Source: Clostridium sp. CAG:921 (GTDB lineage: Bacteria > Bacillota > Clostridia > TANB77 > CAG-465). From it: a stretch of DNA of 5,640 nucleotides. The notes under the pieces are model-generated. The model was not told the DNA's origin and searched no databases. It was given only the letters and a program-made list of their open reading frames with translations. A program made the position numbers and the translations under genes. Shown in pieces: positions 1 to 5,640 of this stretch (within the stretch, counting starts at the first letter, position 1; every line of letters begins with the position of its first letter). The stretch is from contig HF991957.1 of NCBI GenBank assembly GCA_000433135.1, forward strand, positions 1 through 5,640, written 5' to 3'.

Positions 1-24
1 CAAATCATATAACTCTGTTTTCAT
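1..24 (-). CDS. Possible first eight codons of a further gene (partial at window edge)
   Basis: An ATG at 24-22 opens a frame reading MKTELYDL to the window edge, preceded by an in-frame TAG at 48-46. No Shine-Dalgarno is visible upstream (CTCAAAAATAAGC), unlike the two genes before it, so this is weak. Eight residues cannot be assigned to a family. If real, it would start 57 bases after the stop of the FxLYD-like gene, on the same strand. Confidence 0.2.
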
Positions 25-60
25 GCTTATTTTTGAGTATTGTAGCTACATATAGGCCTC

Positions 61-88
61 AGAGTTAGTTTTTTACAAAACTAACTCT
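61..88 (-). terminator. Perfect 12-bp stem-loop overlapping the stop codon, possible transcript-end signal without a U-tract
   Basis: On the minus strand AGAGTTAGTTTT, loop GTAA, AAAACTAACTCT: a perfect 12-bp stem whose first arm contains the TAG stop (83-81). It is AT-rich and followed by GAGGCCTATATG, not by a run of T, so it does not meet the usual intrinsic-terminator rule on either strand. It may protect the 3' end, weakly terminate, or act with the 8-base complementary segment at 10-17. The stem is certain; terminator function is not. Confidence 0.45.
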
Positions 89-620
89 TGGTGATGGTGC
101 AACTATATGCGTTTGCTAAGTCTTCGCCTGTGTAGGCGCCTATTTCTGTTGTTTGGCCAGATGCTATTTTATCTATTATTCCTTTTAATGTAGATATTTC
201 GCTTCCATCTTTTGTATAAAATTTTATATCTATGTTACAGCCATCAAAGTCTGCATTACTTGTATTTTCAACTGTTGCAGTAAATCCTGTTACACCAGTA
301 TTTCCATCTGAAACTAATTTTATATTAGTTATCTTCATATTTTCAAAATCTTTATCTTTTAATAACTCTTCTGATACATTAATTTTTATATTATTCTCTA
401 TTTTTACATTTTCAGTTTTTGATGTATCAATTATATTTTCATAAACTGGTTCATACTCAGTCTCACCAGTTACGACATTATTATTTGAATCATTATTATC
501 TTTATTTTTTGAAGTATCTTTTTGCTTAGTTAAAAGTGCTATAGTTATAATGCAAAGTATTATAACTATAACAATTATAATAGCAAATAGTCTATTTCTA
601 TTTATTTTATTTTTTTTCAT
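81..620 (-). CDS. Single-pass membrane protein with FxLYD-like extracellular domain
   Basis: 179 residues, ATG at 620 to TAG at 81. Residues 1-10 are basic (MKKNKINRNR) and 11-30 are an Ile/Val/Leu-rich membrane segment, which suggests an N-in, C-out anchor. Cys23 lies in the segment but Leu precedes it, so it is not a normal lipobox. Residues 32-50 are a Lys/Asn/Asp/Ser-rich linker. Residues about 95-179 form a beta-rich domain whose core (GFTATVENTSN, then IDIKFYTKDGSE, then IDKIASGQTTEIGAY) follows the FxLYD pattern: variable strand, N-x-S/N turn, F-Y/L-Y-x-K-D-G, then PG/SG-Q-T before the last strand. FxLYD domains occur on Bacillota surface proteins and have no settled biochemical role. 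Cys128 and Cys174 could form a disulfide outside the cell. The gene follows the giant protein gene by 57 bases and may be an accessory or assembly partner; that link is inference. Confidence 0.82.
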   Translation of the reverse strand: MKKNKINRNRLFAIIIVIVIILCIITIALLTKQKDTSKNKDNNDSNNNVVTGETEYEPVYENIIDTSKTENVKIENNIKINVSEELLKDKDFENMKITNIKLVSDGNTGVTGFTATVENTSNADFDGCNIDIKFYTKDGSEISTLKGIIDKIASGQTTEIGAYTGEDLANAYSCTITKS

Positions 621-625
621 AACTT

Positions 626-631
626 CCTCCC
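626..631 (-). promoter_or_regulatory. Ribosome binding site of the FxLYD-like membrane protein gene
   Basis: GGGAGG on the minus strand, 5 bases (AAGTT) before the ATG at 620-618. It fixes the start at that ATG. An upstream in-frame TTG at 662-660 has no Shine-Dalgarno, lies in the intercistronic hairpin and would place 14 polar residues before the basic, membrane-spanning N-terminus. Confidence 0.88.
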
Positions 632-646
632 ATTTAAATACATTAG

Positions 647-668
647 GAAGGCTTGATAACAAGCCTTC
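647..668 (-). other. Intercistronic stem-loop between the giant protein gene and the FxLYD-like gene
   Basis: On the minus strand GAAGGCTTG, loop TTAT, CAAGCCTTC: a perfect 9-bp stem with a 4-base loop, starting 9 bases after the TAG of the upstream gene and ending 15 bases before the Shine-Dalgarno of the next. The bases after it (CTAATGTATTT) are not a proper U-tract. It therefore looks less like a strong intrinsic terminator than like an attenuating, processing or 3'-end-stabilising hairpin that could set a lower or different transcript level for the downstream gene. Confidence 0.7.
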
Positions 669-677
669 TTATATATC

Positions 678-1622
678 CTAATACTTAATTACGTTATAAC
701 TATTTCCACGTGTATTACTAATTTTAGCTCCACTGTTTTTATATGTTACTGAATTATGATACCTTATAGTACCACCCTCAGCACTTGAGCTTGCTGTAAG
801 TCCAGTTCCTAGTGAAAGTGCTGTATTATCTCTTGCTACAACAGCATTTCCTGTACTATTATTAGTAACTTTACCGCCTGTTATTTCAGTTGTACCATAG
901 TTTACAACTATTACAGAACCTTTTTCACTATTTCCAATAAACGTTCCACCTGTTATCACTGTGTGTGGGAAATGATTTGTTTCGTTATTAGTTTTTTGAA
1001 CACTATCTCCACTAGTAATAACATCTGAATTTTTCTGTGTAGAAGTAAATGTTCCACCTGTTATTCTAAGTTTACCATATCCAGTAGAACTATTACCTAT
1101 GCATATACTATTTTGTGCTTCTTGCTTAAATGTTCCACCATTTATAGTTACAACAGACGTACTAGCTGTACCACTTTGTTTTACTATTGCAGTACCAGAG
1201 TCTGTTCTACCAGCATTTGTTGCCTCAAATGTACCAGATTCTATAGTAGTATTTCCACCTGTATTATATACCGCATTTCCTTTATAACTTTCAGATCTAA
1301 TTGTACCAGTTACTTTAATAGTAAGTTCATTATTATTAACTACTGCATCATAATATTCTATTTTGCTACTAGATACAATTTTTCCGTCTCCTGTTATAAT
1401 CATCTTTCCTGAATTTTGAATTGTATATGGATTTCTAGAATTATCTGCACCTGTTACTGTTTTTCCATTTAAGTTAAATGTAATATCATGTTCACTAGAC
1501 AAAGTTGCAGTTTCAATTGTGCTCCTTATCATCGTAATCGTTCCACTTTTATTTTTTTCAAATCCATTAGCTATTAAAGTATATTTAATTCCATTTTGGT
1601 TCTGACATACAGCAAGAAGTGT
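678..1622 (-). repeat. C-terminal parallel beta-helix-like region with ITGGTF motifs
   Basis: Residues about 1203-1516. Recurrent turn motifs are IESGTF (1329), INGGTF (1362), ITGGTF (1389), ITGGTF (1425) and ITGGKV (1449), spaced 33, 27, 36 and 24 residues apart. Upstream are related strands NLNGKTVTG, MIITGDGKIVSS and LTIKVTGTIRS. Asn, Thr, Ser and Gly dominate. The short strand-turn pattern at irregular intervals fits a right-handed parallel beta-helix (pectin-lyase-like) stalk or binding domain; no catalytic residues can be assigned. At DNA level a 14-base sequence (plus strand GTTCCACCTGTTAT) is repeated exactly at 943-956 and 1051-1064, with partial copies near 873-884 and 1132-1140. 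Confidence 0.7.
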
Positions 1623-4600
1623 AGGTTCAGTAATAGTTGCTTCAGCAAAGTTTCCATCTTTATCAGTTGCCCTTACCTTTAATTCATACGAAGTATTGTC
1701 GTTAAGACCAGTAAACTCATGCGTTTTGTAAACGTAACTTGAATACGGTTTTACACCTTCTACTCCACTACTTATATAAGTAGATGAACCATACTTCTTG
1801 TAAAACCACTCTATCTTTGCAATTCCAGATCCCTTATCTTTAGCTGTAGCTTCAACAGAAATCGCCTGGCAACCTTGTCCAGTTACTTTTATTGTACATT
1901 CTGGATTTGTTATATCTTTGTATATTGCATACAACGTTACACTTGTTCCACTATATTTAAGTAAATCCCTATTTGTAAACTCTTGACCAGATCTATAAGA
2001 TGTACCATTTCCATTAGCTTCTGTGTTCCAGTGACTAAACATATAGCCTTCTTTTGAAGTAATACTCTTTGTCAAGTACATAGTCTGATCATATATCTTT
2101 GTTTGAGATGCAATGCTTCCTACACCGTTATTCTTATCATAATTTATAGTAATTTCTTTTGGTTTCCAATGCGCATACAATGTATGTGCAGCATCAGCAG
2201 TTACAGTAGTATTTTCTGTTATTTGAGTTCCACCACTTAGTGCCGTAAACCAACCTAAAAAGTCATACCCGGCCTCTGAAAGTGCAGGAAGTTCACCATA
2301 ACTTTCTCCTTTTATTACATCCTTTCCTGGCTTTTTTAACTCTCCATGTCCGTTTTTATCAAAAGTTACATAATATTTTTTTCTAAATTGATATGGTCCA
2401 AATACATGATAACTAGAATTTAATTCTCCATGAGTTGATGACGTACTGCCTGCAACGTCCTTTACTCTTCTTACCCATAAATACATAACATTAGTATAGT
2501 TTGTACCAAACATTTTTGTAGCTCCATTAGTATATGATTGCCAAGCACCAGTTGGAGCTTTAGAATCACTTTCACTCCACTGATACTCATATTTATTGCT
2601 AGCTAAAAGTTTACTTCCGCCAGTATCACTTACACTAATAGTGATATTTTTCTCTTTAGTTTCTGTATCGTCATCACTTGGAGATACAGTGACTATTGGT
2701 GGTTCTTTATCAATATTAGCAATTTCAAGTGATTTTGTAACCATATTACCAAATCCGTCTTTAGCTGTTGCTATAACAGTTTGATTGTTACTCTTTACAG
2801 TAACAGAAGTTACACCTTTTATAGTATAGTCAGTATTTAATGTACCAGTACATGTAAGCGTTTTCTCGTTTACAAGGTTCTGACCGTAAGTTGCTGTAAC
2901 TATTACATCAGTATTTGTCCAAACAACTATATTTGGTGTAAGTTTAATATCACCATTATCATCAGTTTCATTTGCTACAACAAATTTCTCTGATATAAAT
3001 ACTGTTTTATTTCCAACTTTATCGTAAGTTTTCACATATAAATACCAAGTTCCAGCAATTGCATCATCTTTTACAGCTTCCGAATTATTTGTAAGTTTCT
3101 TATACGCTGGATCATTATCTGATGGAATACTAGAGCTATTTGACCACATATAATATATATCTCTAACCCCACTACCAGCATCACTTACTTTAACAACAGG
3201 TTTTAATTTTGCCTTTTTTGTTTCAGTAGCAAGAACGTAATTTCCACCATTTGGCGTCGATATAACACTTGGAGAAATGGTATCAGCTTTTATTTTATTT
3301 CCTATTGAAATTTTATCATTACTACCTTTTGTATAATTTATAGTAGATTTATTTCCAAGTCTATCATATAAAATTCCATTATAGCTTACTATGCTAAGTA
3401 AATCGTTATCTCCATTTTCTATAGTTACTTCATACGTTATAGTTTTACCTACACAACTTACATATTTAGCATTTTTAAAAGTAGCACTCTCACCATCGCC
3501 AAATTTAATATTTAAATCTGGGGCATTTGAAGCAATTACATTTGATAACTTATCATTCGAATATACTTCTTCATCAAAAGTTACATCTATTTTTATATTA
3601 GTTCCAGCAGGGTAAAATCCTGAATTTGGTGAAACAATATTGATATTTTGCAATTTAGGACCAGAATTATCAAAGTCGTATTTTTCAAATACATGATAAG
3701 TCCCAACTTTTTTACCTTCTTTTACAGAAACTACTGATTTATTATCTTTAATTTCTTTAACCCATAAATAATATGTTCCAGTTAATCCACTACCGATATT
3801 AAATGTGGCATTGTTTGTATATTTCTTCCAACCAGAATTAGCATCTGGGGCTACAGAATCAGAATTTGTTAACTGATATTCGTACACATTATCACTTGCA
3901 AGACCACTTCCACCTTTATCAGTTATCATTATCTTTATATCCTTGTTTTTACAAGCAACTTCATTTCTACCAGTAGCTACTACAACAGGTGGTAATATAT
4001 CTACATTTTCAATAGTATTAGTTACCTCTATCGTTTTCGTTACATAGTTGCCTGCATTATCTATTACTGCTAATTCTAATTTTGCAACATCCAAAGGAAT
4101 CTTTATTCCAAAGTTTCCATCATTATCTAAAACTATCTTTTTAGCTTTGTTTTTCATATAGTCATCATTTACATCTATACCATAATAACTGCTTCCATCT
4201 AGTTTTAATAAATATTCATATCTAACTTGTGAAACGCCACTTACACATAAGCTCTCTAAACTATCAGCAGCACTTCCTTTTATCAAAGAAAATGTATCCT
4301 TTATTTCTACAGATGTATTTGAAATAGTAGGTTTTGCATCATCAAAATTTGAAACATCAATGTCATAAGTTGCTATTAAACTTGAGTTACTATATTTGTA
4401 TACATATATTTTTTTATTATCATCTGGCAATTTATTAAATTTACTAATTTCTTCTGATGTAAAATTACTATCTAAGATATTCTGGCTATTTAAATCTTTT
4501 AAACTATTAAATGAAACTGTAACATTTCCAGTACCAACTTTTAACTTCTTGTTTGTGATTCCATTAAATCCGATTTTTAACTCTTCACCACTATTTACTG

Positions 4601-5228
4601 TAGTTTCAAGTTTAACAGCCAACTCATTTGTATATACTGCATTATTTTTATGTAATTTTATTCCCTGATATGTTGTTATTTGAGATACAGATGTATCATC
4701 AGGCTTTTCAACGACTGTATTATCATTGCCAGTAACAATCTTTTCAACATTTCCATTAATTGAAAAATACCTTGTATTCTTATACTTTATTCCATATAAA
4801 TAATAAACTTTTAAAGTATTAGCAGACACTACATAAATATCGTCTGTTCCAAGCTTTCTAACTCCAGTATCAAGCTTATCTGCACCTAAATCAGCAACAT
4901 CTAAAATGTAGAAAATTGAAGAATCTGATTCACCATTTTGTGCAAATTCTAATTCAAGTAGCTCTTTATTTTTATCAGATACCATATTTTTAACATCATT
5001 CATTGTAAGAGCTGATGTTGATATCTCATGAGGAATTTCTTGTTCTAACACATATTTTGCTTTAACATTTTCCTCAAGAGATGAAACATTTGTCGTAAAC
5101 ACACTAAGTCTTGAATTGTTTGAAGAAACATTAATTTTTACAATCGCAGTCGAAGCAAGTATTATCATCATTACAATTGTCACAATTAAGACTACTAGTG
5201 ATATTCCATTATTTGATTTTCCTTTCAT
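678..5228 (-). CDS. Giant modular surface protein with type IV prepilin-like N-terminus, Ig-like modules, InlB-type B-repeats and C-terminal beta-helix
   Basis: 1516 residues from ATG at 5228 to TAG at 678. Residues 1-8 (MKGKSNNG) form a short basic leader ending in Gly, followed by a hydrophobic helix at 9-31 starting ISLVVLIVT. This is a class III (prepilin) signal, with Val instead of the usual Glu at +5. Residues about 36-158 resemble a small pilin head, ending in a DDIYVV...KVYYLYGIKY stretch. Residues 185-295 are unassigned. Ig-like modules follow at about 296-409, 410-524, 525-648 (starting GFYPAGTNIKIDVTF), 648-752, 753-839 (containing VVWTNTDVIVTAT) and 840-947. Two InlB/Flg_new B-repeats (951-1024, 1025-1105) and an FN3-like module (1106-1203) precede a beta-helix-like region (1203-1516). 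There is no LPXTG motif or C-terminal membrane anchor, so attachment must be N-terminal. Probable role: adhesin or pilus-associated display protein, inferred from architecture. Eight cysteines are present; C5/C6 in PECTIKVTGQGC may pair. Module boundaries are approximate. Confidence 0.88.
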   Translation of the reverse strand: MKGKSNNGISLVVLIVTIVMMIILASTAIVKINVSSNNSRLSVFTTNVSSLEENVKAKYVLEQEIPHEISTSALTMNDVKNMVSDKNKELLELEFAQNGESDSSIFYILDVADLGADKLDTGVRKLGTDDIYVVSANTLKVYYLYGIKYKNTRYFSINGNVEKIVTGNDNTVVEKPDDTSVSQITTYQGIKLHKNNAVYTNELAVKLETTVNSGEELKIGFNGITNKKLKVGTGNVTVSFNSLKDLNSQNILDSNFTSEEISKFNKLPDDNKKIYVYKYSNSSLIATYDIDVSNFDDAKPTISNTSVEIKDTFSLIKGSAADSLESLCVSGVSQVRYEYLLKLDGSSYYGIDVNDDYMKNKAKKIVLDNDGNFGIKIPLDVAKLELAVIDNAGNYVTKTIEVTNTIENVDILPPVVVATGRNEVACKNKDIKIMITDKGGSGLASDNVYEYQLTNSDSVAPDANSGWKKYTNNATFNIGSGLTGTYYLWVKEIKDNKSVVSVKEGKKVGTYHVFEKYDFDNSGPKLQNINIVSPNSGFYPAGTNIKIDVTFDEEVYSNDKLSNVIASNAPDLNIKFGDGESATFKNAKYVSCVGKTITYEVTIENGDNDLLSIVSYNGILYDRLGNKSTINYTKGSNDKISIGNKIKADTISPSVISTPNGGNYVLATETKKAKLKPVVKVSDAGSGVRDIYYMWSNSSSIPSDNDPAYKKLTNNSEAVKDDAIAGTWYLYVKTYDKVGNKTVFISEKFVVANETDDNGDIKLTPNIVVWTNTDVIVTATYGQNLVNEKTLTCTGTLNTDYTIKGVTSVTVKSNNQTVIATAKDGFGNMVTKSLEIANIDKEPPIVTVSPSDDDTETKEKNITISVSDTGGSKLLASNKYEYQWSESDSKAPTGAWQSYTNGATKMFGTNYTNVMYLWVRRVKDVAGSTSSTHGELNSSYHVFGPYQFRKKYYVTFDKNGHGELKKPGKDVIKGESYGELPALSEAGYDFLGWFTALSGGTQITENTTVTADAAHTLYAHWKPKEITINYDKNNGVGSIASQTKIYDQTMYLTKSITSKEGYMFSHWNTEANGNGTSYRSGQEFTNRDLLKYSGTSVTLYAIYKDITNPECTIKVTGQGCQAISVEATAKDKGSGIAKIEWFYKKYGSSTYISSGVEGVKPYSSYVYKTHEFTGLNDNTSYELKVRATDKDGNFAEATITEPTLLAVCQNQNGIKYTLIANGFEKNKSGTITMIRSTIETATLSSEHDITFNLNGKTVTGADNSRNPYTIQNSGKMIITGDGKIVSSSKIEYYDAVVNNNELTIKVTGTIRSESYKGNAVYNTGGNTTIESGTFEATNAGRTDSGTAIVKQSGTASTSVVTINGGTFKQEAQNSICIGNSSTGYGKLRITGGTFTSTQKNSDVITSGDSVQKTNNETNHFPHTVITGGTFIGNSEKGSVIVVNYGTTEITGGKVTNNSTGNAVVARDNTALSLGTGLTASSSAEGGTIRYHNSVTYKNSGAKISNTRGNSYNVIKY
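1914..2378 (-). repeat. Two InlB/Flg_new-type B-repeats
   Basis: Residues 951-1024 run from YVTFDKNGHG through GYDFLGWFT to YAHW (1018-1021). Residues 1025-1105 run from ITINYDKNNG through GYMFSHWNT to YAIY (1100-1103). The order VTFDxNG, GYxFxGW, LYAxW is the hallmark of the Listeria-Bacteroides repeat family (Flg_new), a small beta-grasp-like module found in tandem on bacterial surface proteins. The second copy is degenerate, with SHW in place of the GW motif and YAIY for YAHW. Confidence 0.88.
2388..4001 (-). repeat. Three divergent copies of an Ig-like module with YLWV/YLYV core inside the giant protein
   Basis: Residues about 410-524, 648-752 and 840-947 share a pattern: a PP or SP entry (DILPP, DTISP, DKEPP), a D-x-G-G-S or DAGSG turn, a Tyr/Trp strand (YEYQLTNSDS, YYMWSNSSS, YEYQWSESDS), a YTN or LTN turn, then a core strand (YLWV at 487-490, YLYV at 729-732, YLWV at 916-919). 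The first and third copies both close with a YHVF strand and are clearly closer to each other than to the second. Other Ig-like modules separate the copies, so this is an interspersed protein-level repeat rather than a tandem DNA repeat. Confidence 0.75.
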
Positions 5229-5231
5229 ATA

Positions 5232-5238
5232 CTCCTCC
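5232..5238 (-). promoter_or_regulatory. Ribosome binding site of the pilin-like giant surface protein
   Basis: GGAGGAG on the minus strand, with its GGAGG core 5 bases before the ATG at 5228-5226. It begins 3 bases after the TAA of the upstream gene, so a terminating ribosome could re-initiate here. This site decides the start. A longer reading from a TTG at 5249-5247 would put the Shine-Dalgarno inside the coding region and add seven residues (MSKMEEY) ahead of the prepilin leader. Confidence 0.85.
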
Positions 5239-5241
5239 ATT

Positions 5242-5640
5242 TTACTCAAAACACATAACTATTCTAAATCCAACATCTTTCCTTGCTTCATTGGTATTTA
5301 AAAGATTTCTATAAGAAAGTGGAAAAGCACTACCACTATACATATAGCTTCCTCCTCTAATTACTGCCTTGTTAGAAGTACCATTTGGATGTTCATTTGT
5401 ATACTCAGAAAGATTTCCTGCTAAGTCATATATGTTTTTTGTTGAATATTTTATACTAGAAGCAGAATTTAAAAGTAACGTACCATTAGGCGATGAAATT
5501 GTACCACTACCATAATTTCCAAATGAAGTACTATTTGAAACATTATAACTATTTTGTGATAAAAAGTATACTAAACTGTCCCATTGTGTACCGTTTATCA
5601 AATCTGTTTTTACTCCAGTATATCCATATCTTATGGCCAT
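5242..5640 (-). CDS. C-terminal part of a SUMF1/FGE-sulfatase-fold protein, catalytic cysteines absent (partial, 5' end outside window)
   Basis: The last 132 residues of a protein ending at TAA (5242-5244). Seen in the fragment: NGTQWD at 16-21, DLAGNLSE at 72-79 (family form DMAGNVWEW), IRGGSYM at 94-100, SYRN at 109-112 and GFRIV at 124-128. This order of motifs is the signature of the FGE-sulfatase (SUMF1) fold. In true formylglycine-generating enzymes GGSYM is followed directly by one catalytic Cys, with the second five residues later; here those positions are Tyr101 and Phe106. The only Cys is near the C-terminus (C130). Sulfatase activation is therefore unlikely and a binding or structural role more likely. 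The Met at the window edge is probably internal, because family members have more sequence before the NGTQWD-like motif. Similar domains sit at the C-terminus of larger surface proteins in Clostridia (recalled, not checked). The stop is 13 bases before the next start, so the two genes are probably co-transcribed. Confidence 0.85.
   Translation of the reverse strand: MAIRYGYTGVKTDLINGTQWDSLVYFLSQNSYNVSNSTSFGNYGSGTISSPNGTLLLNSASSIKYSTKNIYDLAGNLSEYTNEHPNGTSNKAVIRGGSYMYSGSAFPLSYRNLLNTNEARKDVGFRIVMCFE

Noticed and set aside
41..50. 10-bp palindrome TGTAGCTACA
   Set aside because: Single short palindrome with non-matching flanks and no second copy; too little to call an operator.
39..67. Promoter before the possible gene at 24-1 (TACAAT at 44-39)
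   Set aside because: At 17-18 bases upstream there is no acceptable -35 hexamer and no extended -10 TG.
621..662. TTG start adding 14 residues to the FxLYD-like protein
   Set aside because: It lies in the hairpin, has no ribosome binding site, and the ATG at 620 has an excellent one at normal spacing.
678..720. Sortase or other C-terminal anchor on the giant protein
   Set aside because: The protein ends NSYNVIKY with no LPXTG-like motif, hydrophobic segment or basic tail.
1099..1412. Plus-strand open frames opposite the giant gene, here and at 232-444, 2596-2784, 3391-3615, 4396-4668 and 5116-5301
   Set aside because: Low-complexity shadows of the minus-strand genes with no ribosome binding sites, domains or spacing that would support expression.
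5229..5249. TTG start giving a longer giant protein that overlaps the upstream gene by 8 bases
   Set aside because: The Shine-Dalgarno GGAGGAG lies inside this extension, and the ATG at 5228 gives the expected short basic prepilin leader.
5242..5640. Diversity-generating retroelement target, since some of these use FGE/C-type-lectin folds
   Set aside because: The C-terminal coding region is not enriched in AAC/AAT-type variable codons, and no template repeat or reverse transcriptase is visible in the window.

Overview
The window is AT-rich, and all its supportable genes lie on the minus strand, so it reads from right to left. Strong GGAGG-type ribosome binding sites, standard TGG tryptophan codons, TAA/TAG stops and the style of the surface proteins suggest a low-GC Gram-positive bacterium. 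A Clostridia-like, probably host-associated Bacillota is my best guess. This is an inference: the window holds no rRNA or housekeeping marker.

Layout in transcription order. (1) Positions 5640-5242 hold the C-terminal 132 residues of a protein with a formylglycine-generating-enzyme/SUMF1 fold; its 5' part lies beyond the window. Both positions that carry catalytic cysteines in true FGEs are other residues here. (2) Thirteen bases later begins a 1516-residue modular surface protein (5228-678). It has a type IV prepilin-like leader and hydrophobic helix, a small pilin-like head, a run of Ig-like modules, two InlB/Flg_new-type B-repeats, an FN3-like module and a C-terminal right-handed beta-helix-like region with recurring ITGGTF motifs. 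It has no sortase signal. (3) After a 57-base gap containing a perfect 9-bp hairpin comes a 179-residue single-pass membrane protein with an FxLYD-like extracellular domain (620-81). (4) A perfect 12-bp hairpin overlaps the stop codon of that gene. The last 24 bases of the window could be the first eight codons of another gene, but no ribosome binding site supports it.

Same strand, short gaps and no convincing internal promoter suggest that genes 1-3 form one operon. The common theme is the cell surface: a catalytically dead SUMF/C-type-lectin-like fold, a very large pilin-anchored adhesin-like protein and a membrane-anchored FxLYD-like protein. The most plausible reading is a surface display or adhesion cassette in which the big protein is inserted in the membrane, or built into a type IV pilus-like fibre, through its N-terminus. 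No prepilin peptidase, assembly ATPase, reverse transcriptase or other machinery gene is visible. The function is therefore inferred.
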